Positions 32,705-38,439 of a stretch of DNA of 38,439 nt are shown piece by piece; position 1 is the stretch's first letter; every line of letters begins with the position of its first letter. The DNA lies in the IMG/VR virus record IMGVR_UViG_3300042520_002493, positions 1 through 38,439 of that record; one strand, 5' to 3'. The notes beneath the pieces are model-generated. The model was not told where the DNA came from, ran no database searches, and saw nothing but the letters and a program-made list of their open reading frames with translations. Source of the DNA: a virus. The translations under genes were made by a program, and so were the position numbers.

Positions 32705-33640
32705 ATGAGTGATTTTCAAAATCTTTTTATAGAAAAATATAGACCGAAAAATCTTAATGATATTGTATTATCTAAAGATGATAGATCTTTTTTTGAATCT
32801 TTAGCTGAAAAACAAGAAATACCTCACTTGTTGTTTGCTGGCATTCAAGGTAGTGGTAAAACTAGTTTGTCTAAAATTATTATTAATGATATTCTTAAAT
32901 GCGATTATCTTTATATAAACGCTTCAGATGAAACAGGTATTGATACTATTAGATCAAAGGTAATTGGATTTGCTCGTACGAGGTCTTTTGATGGCAATAT
33001 CAAAATTGTTCTATTAGACGAAGCAGATTCTATTTCGTTTGAGGCAATGAAATGTTTAAGAAATGTAATGGAAGAATTTAGTGCTACTTGTAGGTTTATT
33101 CTTACTTGTAACTATCTACATAAAATCATTCCAGCTATACAATCTCGTTGTACTATAATCAATCTTGTACCTCCGATTGAAGGAATTGTTCAGCGAATTA
33201 AACAGATTTTAGTAGCAGAAAATATTACGTTGTCAGACGATCAAAAGCCTCTTCTTCTTGCTCACATTAGAAGCAACTTTCCGGATTTGCGGAGAATTAT
33301 TAACGATGTTCAAAAGTTTTCAATAACAGGATCATTGCAAATAAAAAACGATTCGTCAGCTAGTTATGCAAAAAAACTTTTGGATAAAATTTTAAATAAA
33401 CAAGATCTTATTTCTATACGAAAAGACGTAATTGAGAATGAAAAATCTTTTTCTGGAGATTATAGAAACTTACAAAAACAATTATTCGAAATTATATTTG
33501 AGTCTCAACAAATTACAAATGAAACAAAAACCAATATGATGCTTGTTGTATCAAAAGGATTGGAATTAGATGCGTTTGTGGTGGATAAAGAGATCAATTG
33601 TTTTACTACAATAATCAACCTCTCCCGCAACATCCCCTAG
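32705..33640 (+). CDS. 44: Clamp loader ATPase subunit, T4 gp44 / RFC small-subunit-like
   Basis: 311 aa, close to T4 gp44 (319 aa). AAA+ features in order: the RFC-box opening FIEKYRPKNLNDIV, Walker A GIQGSGKT (46-53), Walker B IVLLDEAD (101-108), sensor 1 LTCN (133-136) and the arginine-finger motif SRC (147-149). Residues about 210-311 form the helical collar. In T4, gp44 with gp62 uses ATP to load the gp45 sliding clamp onto primed DNA for replication and for late transcription. The partner gp62 is not in the window. The gene is 9 nt after the dUTPase-fold gene. Its last 26 nt overlap the opposing gene that ends at 33615. Confidence 0.95.
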   Translation: MSDFQNLFIEKYRPKNLNDIVLSKDDRSFFESLAEKQEIPHLLFAGIQGSGKTSLSKIIINDILKCDYLYINASDETGIDTIRSKVIGFARTRSFDGNIKIVLLDEADSISFEAMKCLRNVMEEFSATCRFILTCNYLHKIIPAIQSRCTIINLVPPIEGIVQRIKQILVAENITLSDDQKPLLLAHIRSNFPDLRRIINDVQKFSITGSLQIKNDSSASYAKKLLDKILNKQDLISIRKDVIENEKSFSGDYRNLQKQLFEIIFESQQITNETKTNMMLVVSKGLELDAFVVDKEINCFTTIINLSRNIP

Positions 33641-33872
33641 TTAGAGTTCCTCGATAAGCAGCTACTTGAGGCGTAGAAGGGTTTGAATTAACCATTACGT
33701 TTGTTTTAACATTAGATGCAGTTGGCTTGTTTGTTTTTGTGAACTTTTCTAACTCCAAAGAAGCTTGTTGAGCGCTACTACAATTCTTTGTAGTAAACAC
33801 CAATTCGTCGTTTAATAAAGCGTACCCAACGTACTTGTTTCCTTCAGGTAAAACTCTAGTGTTATAGTTCAT
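33615..33872 (-). CDS. Small protein with C-terminal Cys-Cys tail (85 aa)
   Basis: MNYNTRVLPEGNKYVGYALL with a short beta/alpha domain (about 1-50), then a low-complexity Thr/Asn/Ser linker (NKPTASNVKTNVMVNSNPST) and the tail TRGCCGRG. The start overlaps the stop of the preceding hub-like gene as ATGA, so it belongs to the baseplate operon. The paired Cys in a Gly/Arg setting could coordinate metal or form disulfides; no partner is obvious. The 3' end overlaps the clamp-loader gene on the opposite strand by 26 nt. Possibly a small baseplate or tail accessory protein. Confidence 0.7.
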   Translation of the reverse strand: MNYNTRVLPEGNKYVGYALLNDELVFTTKNCSSAQQASLELEKFTKTNKPTASNVKTNVMVNSNPSTPQVAAYRGTLTRGCCGRG

Positions 33873-35614
33873 AATATTGAAGGAAACACTAGTTTAGATT
33901 GTTCAAATCTTCTAATTTTAACTGCATATATCATATTCATATACGCTCCTGCTTCAAAGCAGTGATCGACTTTGATCACAAACCATTGACCGTGTAGTTT
34001 ATTATTAAAGTCAGTATTTTCTGACCCTTCTGTTCTGTCAATACCAATAAATGTTCCAGATTCTCTCAAAGTTAATCCAAACGTTTTAAAACAAATGCAA
34101 GCGTTTTGAAACAAACCAGTGTACATCAACTGTCCTAACCCATTTTTTTGACGCAACGTCTCTCCTTTTCCGCCTGGATCCGCGTCTCCGTTTAAAGAAA
34201 ATACAGGAAATACATTTCGGGATTGTTTTGTTTTGTGAATCAAAGGTAAGAACAATTTTTCATCAGGAGGCCCTTTAGGAAATAGTTCCGTAATATAAGT
34301 CTCAGCAATCAATCTTCTTGCTGTAAGAACATCATTATCTTTAAATTTTACATTGAATTTTCTTCTTCCTATATCAATGGAGTACACAGGTGTTGTAGCT
34401 AAATCTTTGCAATTTGTAGCTGGGGACATATCTAACATACTAAATGAGATAATTTGTCCGTATTTAAACGTTTTTAGATCTCTATCATCTGTGGTTCCTA
34501 TTGGAGCTTTAAACGTTTTGTCTGGACTTCTTTGATTAACGTTTTCGTTTTTAGTATGAGATGTTACAAAAAAATGTTCTGTTTGTAATTCTCCAGGACC
34601 GTCTCCATCTGTTGATTTTTTAAAGAACTTACTCAAAGGAGAAATGCAAACTTTTTCTAAATCTATGATTCTTTTTGGACGAGCAGTATGCATTACACAA
34701 AGCTCTTTAAGAGTAGCTGTTCCGTTAGGAGGTAAACTATTTTTGAGATCTTCTTTGCTTAAGTGATGATTGTACAAATATTCTATATCATCAGAAGCAG
34801 TCCATCCAGCTGGAGACGTATAAAACATTTCTGTTGAACCTTCATCCCAAAGCTCCTCGTCTTTGGTTTGCATAAATTCAACACAACCTCCGTCTTCAGG
34901 ATCTCCAAGAGCTTGATTCCAAATCTCAAGTATTCCTAAGCCTGTTTTCAATATTCCGTCATTAGAACATTTTGTATTCCATTGAGCATCCGGACTCGTA
35001 GCCGTGGAATATTCTATATTTGATGTCGTCAAAATTTGTTGTCTAACGTCATGAAAAGTTAACTTGACACATTTCATGTAAGCTGCAGCGGGTCCTTGCA
35101 ATTCTGGCAATTCGTTAACATCTTCTATGTTTGCAACAGAAAACATATAGCTCAATATCCACTTTGGATCGTTTTCGTTTATATCTAAACCAGCTGCTTT
35201 TTCGTTTGTTGTCTTCGGAACAATCATTACTCTTAACTTGTCTGTTCCGTCCCCTCTGAATTGATAATTGTCCAGCATTCTACCGTTTTCTGTAGCTGCT
35301 CCAAATAAAGCAGTGGCTGCTGAATTTCCGGTTTTAGTTCCTAAATCTGAAGGAGCGTTGTCTGGAAGATACAAAAACGAGATCGTTCCTTCTACTACCC
35401 AATTCATCAACATATCTTGTATGTTTAAACTTAGTATAGCTGCAGGATTAATTGGATATCTAAATTCTGGCTTACCATCAAAGTTTCCACTATTATCCAA
35501 AAAGAACTCCACTTTGTATTCTAATTCATTATACTTTTGAGTCACATATCTTCCTGAAGAAAAAGTAGTTTGAGAAGGACTATCAAGAGTTGGAGAGCTG
35601 CTGTATAAATCCAT
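33869..35614 (-). CDS. Baseplate structural protein, possibly hub-like (581 aa)
   Basis: Sits between gp53 and the 85-residue gene in a tight operon (1-nt gap to gp53, ATGA overlap downstream). It is beta-rich with several segments typical of tube-like or hub domains: PAAILSLNIQDMLMNWVVEG, DPKWILSYMFSVANIEDVNE, VKLTFHDVRQQILTTSNIEY and GQWFVIKVDHCFEAGAYMNM. The last two suggest repeated tail-tube-like beta barrels such as those in T4 gp27 and its relatives. The hub function is inferred from this and from gene order; a wedge or peripheral protein is also possible. There is no enzyme motif and no promoter motif of its own. Confidence 0.6.
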   Translation of the reverse strand: MDLYSSSPTLDSPSQTTFSSGRYVTQKYNELEYKVEFFLDNSGNFDGKPEFRYPINPAAILSLNIQDMLMNWVVEGTISFLYLPDNAPSDLGTKTGNSAATALFGAATENGRMLDNYQFRGDGTDKLRVMIVPKTTNEKAAGLDINENDPKWILSYMFSVANIEDVNELPELQGPAAAYMKCVKLTFHDVRQQILTTSNIEYSTATSPDAQWNTKCSNDGILKTGLGILEIWNQALGDPEDGGCVEFMQTKDEELWDEGSTEMFYTSPAGWTASDDIEYLYNHHLSKEDLKNSLPPNGTATLKELCVMHTARPKRIIDLEKVCISPLSKFFKKSTDGDGPGELQTEHFFVTSHTKNENVNQRSPDKTFKAPIGTTDDRDLKTFKYGQIISFSMLDMSPATNCKDLATTPVYSIDIGRRKFNVKFKDNDVLTARRLIAETYITELFPKGPPDEKLFLPLIHKTKQSRNVFPVFSLNGDADPGGKGETLRQKNGLGQLMYTGLFQNACICFKTFGLTLRESGTFIGIDRTEGSENTDFNNKLHGQWFVIKVDHCFEAGAYMNMIYAVKIRRFEQSKLVFPSIL

Positions 35615-35615
35615 T

Positions 35616-35963
35616 TTATTTCTTTCCTATCTGAATTAATACTTCACTGGCTACTTGGGAATTAGGTATTTTTACGGAAGTTCCGGGTACAGGATTTTTA
35701 GTTGGATCCATTATTTTATTTGCAAGCATAATAATCCACCACAAGTTTGGAGTATTGTATACCTTGTATGAAATGTAAGGCCAGGTGTCTCCGGAACTTA
35801 TGTTGTATGTATTAAAAAGAGTTTCTGGCAAGCCTTCTGGAAAAACCACCGTTTGAAGCAAATTGTAATAATACATGTTATCTTCATTTTGATAGACATT
35901 AAAAATGTTTTCAAAGTGTTCAGTCCTGAGCATTGGTAGATCATTTATTTCTTTTTGTTTCAT
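35616..35963 (-). CDS. 53: Baseplate wedge protein, T4 gp53-like (115 aa)
   Basis: The hallmark of gp53 is the LysM-like core ISSGDTWPYISYKVYNTPNL followed by WWIIMLANKIMDP and the closing KNPVPGTSVKIPN, all present at residues about 56-100. The N-terminal half is helical and shorter than in T4 gp53 (196 aa). gp53 lies at the inner edge of the baseplate beside gp25 and gp6, binding the hub. It begins 5 nt after the stop of the preceding tube-cap-like gene and ends 1 nt before the next start, so it is cotranscribed. Confidence 0.9.
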   Translation of the reverse strand: MKQKEINDLPMLRTEHFENIFNVYQNEDNMYYYNLLQTVVFPEGLPETLFNTYNISSGDTWPYISYKVYNTPNLWWIIMLANKIMDPTKNPVPGTSVKIPNSQVASEVLIQIGKK

Positions 35964-35968
35964 TTATT

Positions 35969-37075
35969 CTATCCTATTGTTACTCTATTGTTGGCTTCTC
36001 CTGTTGTAACTGCTTGAAATTGGTTTAAGCTCGGCATTACCATTTCTGTTAAAGTAATACTAACTTGATAAGCGTCTGGCACAATATAAGAACCATATTC
36101 CATTCTTGTGTTTCCTAAGTTTTCTACCTTAAAATTTGTGAGGCAACTTGCAAACGAAAAATATTGTCCAGGAATTAAAACTCTATAAAAAACAGGAGGA
36201 TTTCCTGTAATGTAATCTCTCTTGTTGTAAAGATTTTGGGTCATTATTTTATATAACAAATTTCTGTTTTTAATCCAATCAAAGGCATTTTTGGTATTAT
36301 ACAACGGAAACTCGATCGTTACGTTTCGATTGCCGTGACTCGTAAATACTCTTGGTCTATCAAATACGCCAACGACTGGATATTGACTTTTTAACAACGC
36401 TTCATTTGCTCCTGATGCCAGTCCTCCAATTGCTTTCATCCTATCTATTTTTCCTCCTAACGCTTTCCCTGTATCTCCCATCGTTTTAAGAAAATCAGAA
36501 GCTCCTCCAGCAAGTTCGCTAGCAACATCTCCTGCGTCATCAATTTGTTCCCATTGAGATGTATTCAACTCCATCATTGTTTTGCTGAAATATGGAAAGA
36601 TGTATCTGTTGTTTGTAGGAGCATCTGGAAAAATTTCTTCGTATACATCAAGAAGCTTTTTATTTCCCAACCAAGAATTTGCTGTTTTATTATCCCCTAT
36701 TACTTTTCCTCCTCCAAAAAAACCCGAAACAGCGTTTACAGCTCCAGCAAAAGTGTTTTTGCCGGCTTGGAGTGTATTATTAACTGTCGCTGCTCCTGCT
36801 CCCATTGCATAAAAAGACATTTGTCTCATTAATACTGATTCCAAACATCTGTGTTCATTTAAAACAATTTTAGGAATATCTTCTCTGCCTTGAACGTTTG
36901 TCATCGTCCATACATAATTATTTACAACATCGTGAGTTTGGGGGGATCCTCCATCATAGTTACGAGCTAAACTTCCTGGATCCGATCCAGCAGTTGCTTG
37001 ATTTGCTGGTTCTCCGACAAAACCTCCGTTCTGAGATCCTGTGGGGGTTAGAGCTGGTCCTGCTGGTGTTGACAT
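35969..37075 (-). CDS. Baseplate tail-tube cap/initiator, gp48/gp54-like (368 aa)
   Basis: Length matches T4 gp48 (364 aa). A Gly/Pro/Asn-rich N-terminus is followed by an alanine/glycine-rich stretch with hydrophobic character (about 90-125, AGAATVNNTLQAGKNTFAGA). The C-terminal beta domain includes NVTIEFPLYNTKNAFDWIKN, PPVFYRVLIPGQYFSF and YIVPDAYQVSITLTEMVMPS. The last segment is the typical tail-tube-fold ending of gp48, gp54 and gp19. gp48 and gp54 cap the hub and start tube polymerisation. The position before gp53 and after a possible tape measure gene fits T4-style order 29-48. I cannot distinguish 48 from 54. Confidence 0.65.
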   Translation of the reverse strand: MSTPAGPALTPTGSQNGGFVGEPANQATAGSDPGSLARNYDGGSPQTHDVVNNYVWTMTNVQGREDIPKIVLNEHRCLESVLMRQMSFYAMGAGAATVNNTLQAGKNTFAGAVNAVSGFFGGGKVIGDNKTANSWLGNKKLLDVYEEIFPDAPTNNRYIFPYFSKTMMELNTSQWEQIDDAGDVASELAGGASDFLKTMGDTGKALGGKIDRMKAIGGLASGANEALLKSQYPVVGVFDRPRVFTSHGNRNVTIEFPLYNTKNAFDWIKNRNLLYKIMTQNLYNKRDYITGNPPVFYRVLIPGQYFSFASCLTNFKVENLGNTRMEYGSYIVPDAYQVSITLTEMVMPSLNQFQAVTTGEANNRVTIG

Positions 37076-37096
37076 AGAATTACTTAGTCGTTAAAG

Positions 37097-38439
37097 TCAA
37101 GCAGGTAATTGCCTTGTTCCTTCCAAGGCGCTGCGAAAATTATGTATAATTGCGTTGCCTGCTTTTGCAATCTGAGTAGATCTTAATTTATCTCCTTGAG
37201 GAGCGGATTGCTTAGGAGAAACAACTACTGGAGTCGAATCAGATCTTGAAGACATGGAAGCTATGCTTCCTGGCAACATTTTAGAAAAAACACTAAAGGC
37301 ATCTGCTAGTCTGCCAACCTGTTCATTTGTTTTTTTGGTATTTTCAGCAATTGTTTGCAATAGGCCCTCGCTTTTACCTGCATCCTTTTCTGATGCTGCT
37401 GCAGTTTTAGCAATAGAAGGAGAAACACTTTCGGGCTTAACAGATGCAATAGAGGATAATTCCGCTCTCGGAGCAGGAGGAGAAATTGCTTCTTGCTGTC
37501 CAGGAGCTAGCTCTTTTTGTTTGCTTTCATTCTTTTCTAACAAATTGTTTCCAACAAGACTTGCTCCTACTCCTGCAACTACACCAGGAGTAACTGCAGC
37601 AACAGTGCCTGTTGATAATGTTTTTATAACATTGGAAGCAGCTGCTTTAGGTCCTGATTTTAAAGCAGGAGCTGAACTTTGAGGAGAAAGTGGATATTCT
37701 GGATCAGCAGATACTTCTGGAGGTTCCAATCCTTCGTCTTGCACAGGTTTCATTCCCTCTAACCCAAATGAAACTGGAGCATCTAATGCTTTGCCTGGCT
37801 GATCGATAACAGATTTAACAGACTGAGGAATTTCTTTTTGTTGAGAAGGTGTCGTAACAAGTTCTTTTACCTTCTCTCTATTTTGCTGTATTTGTTTTGC
37901 TTTAGCCTCCCCTAAAGACGCTCCTGGTTTTACTTCAGCTTGCTTAAGAGCATCTCTTTGTTCGTATAACTTTGCTTCTTTGCTTAAATCGTTTGTTACG
38001 TCTTCTCCAAACTCATCGAAAAACATTCCATCTTTTTTAGTATAAGAGTGTATACCATCTTTATCGGTATAGGTGTCGTCTTCTTTTTTAATCAGACCAG
38101 CCCTTTTAGCTAGGTCGTCGCTTGGAGCAACAACCGGAGGAGTTGTTGGTTTAGATTCTTGAGATGTAGATATTGCTTTGTCTACAGTTTCAGTCATTCC
38201 AGCAGGAATCTTGTCTCCGTATATTAATTTTGGATTTGCTTCTTGTAGTCTTTTTTTAACTGTATCTTCTGCAGATTCTCTATCCCCTTCCCAATTGACT
38301 ACTAGAGTTGTATTAATTTCTTTTTTCTTGTCTTCTGGCAACTTCTCATATGTAGTAACGTATTCTTTGCCAAGAACCGGATCAGCCGCTTCTATGTTTG
38401 CTTTCCATTCATCTATTACTGCTTTTTGTTTAACTGTAT
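37097..38439 (-). CDS. 3' part of a large structural protein, possibly tail tape measure (gp29-like)
   Basis: The reading frame continues without a stop to the right edge. Upstream of a TTG at 38341 it reads KAVIDEWKANIEAADPVLGK and continues, so the gene is truncated by the window and its true start lies outside. The visible part is charged, Pro/Ala/Ser-rich and largely disordered. It has a hydrophobic Ala/Gly/Val segment (SNVIKTLSTGTVAAVTPGVV) and a helical C-terminal segment (LLQTIAENTKKTNEQVGRLA). In T4 the tape measure gene 29 directly precedes 48, and this gene directly precedes the gp48-like gene, which suggests a gp29 equivalent. The motif evidence is weak. Confidence 0.6.
   Translation of the reverse strand, partial: TVKQKAVIDEWKANIEAADPVLGKEYVTTYEKLPEDKKKEINTTLVVNWEGDRESAEDTVKKRLQEANPKLIYGDKIPAGMTETVDKAISTSQESKPTTPPVVAPSDDLAKRAGLIKKEDDTYTDKDGIHSYTKKDGMFFDEFGEDVTNDLSKEAKLYEQRDALKQAEVKPGASLGEAKAKQIQQNREKVKELVTTPSQQKEIPQSVKSVIDQPGKALDAPVSFGLEGMKPVQDEGLEPPEVSADPEYPLSPQSSAPALKSGPKAAASNVIKTLSTGTVAAVTPGVVAGVGASLVGNNLLEKNESKQKELAPGQQEAISPPAPRAELSSIASVKPESVSPSIAKTAAASEKDAGKSEGLLQTIAENTKKTNEQVGRLADAFSVFSKMLPGSIASMSSRSDSTPVVVSPKQSAPQGDKLRSTQIAKAGNAIIHNFRSALEGTRQLPA

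Noticed and set aside
37254-37682. 142-residue open frame on the + strand
   Set aside because: Antisense to the Ala/Pro-rich structural gene; long open frame is explained by the codon composition of that gene.
1-38439. tRNA genes, CRISPR arrays, insertion sequences, attachment sites, invertible fibre cassettes
   Set aside because: Intergenic spaces are nearly all under 100 nt with no cloverleaf-like sequence. No regularly spaced direct repeats, transposase, integrase or invertase, or long inverted repeats were seen.

Overview
The window is AT-rich, densely packed phage DNA, almost certainly from a T4-like contractile-tailed virus (myovirus). The evidence is a set of recognisable T4-type baseplate genes (gp25, gp6 and gp53 homologues, plus a gp48/gp54-like tube cap), a T4 gp44-type clamp-loader ATPase, phage-style class I ribonucleotide reductase (NrdB and NrdA), a small heat-shock protein, and repeated ATAAATA motifs of the T4 late-promoter type just upstream of virion genes. 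Hsp20, NrdA/NrdB and NATAAATA late promoters together resemble aquatic T4-like phages such as cyanomyophages and pelagimyophages. The host cannot be named: there are no photosynthesis genes, tRNAs or integration genes here.

Layout. Positions 1-4.0 kb hold small genes, a + strand block (two small proteins, nrdB, nrdA) and a small minus-strand gene. Positions 4.0-5.1 kb hold three compact + strand genes (71 aa, 41 aa and Hsp20) with two good intrinsic terminators. Positions 5.2-16.05 kb are a + strand run of six genes for very large, probably virion, proteins: PKD, LamG/concanavalin-like, NHL beta-propeller and repeat-fibre architectures, ending with a tail-fibre assembly chaperone. Positions 16.05-31.97 kb are the mirror image on the minus strand. 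Read in transcription order they are a helical protein with weak terminase-small-subunit resemblance, two fibres, gp25, gp6, a PKD plus beta-propeller protein in the place where T4 has gp7, and a 1868-residue structural protein with Pro/Thr linkers. Positions 31.98-33.64 kb are a + strand island of nucleotide and replication genes (61 aa, a dUTPase/dCTP-deaminase fold protein, gp44-like). Positions 33.6-38.4 kb return to minus-strand baseplate genes, ending at the right edge in a truncated gene that may be the tape measure.

Working together: NrdA/NrdB and the dUTPase-fold protein would supply deoxynucleotides and the clamp loader would serve the viral replisome. Nearly everything on the long minus strand and in the 5.2-16 kb run builds the baseplate and the host-recognition apparatus. 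The least ordinary feature is the adhesion set: four separate proteins carry predicted beta-propellers, two have clear PKD domains, one has a LamG-like fold apparently split by a propeller, and three fibres on both strands share one N-terminal motif that could be a common docking site.

Regulation: the ATAAATA motif sits 5-9 nt from the start codon of most late operon heads, so the late mRNAs may be nearly leaderless. Most of these genes lack a Shine-Dalgarno sequence, whereas two genes elsewhere (at 4086 and 32204) have good ones. All protein assignments come from reading motifs in the translation by eye. No database search was run.
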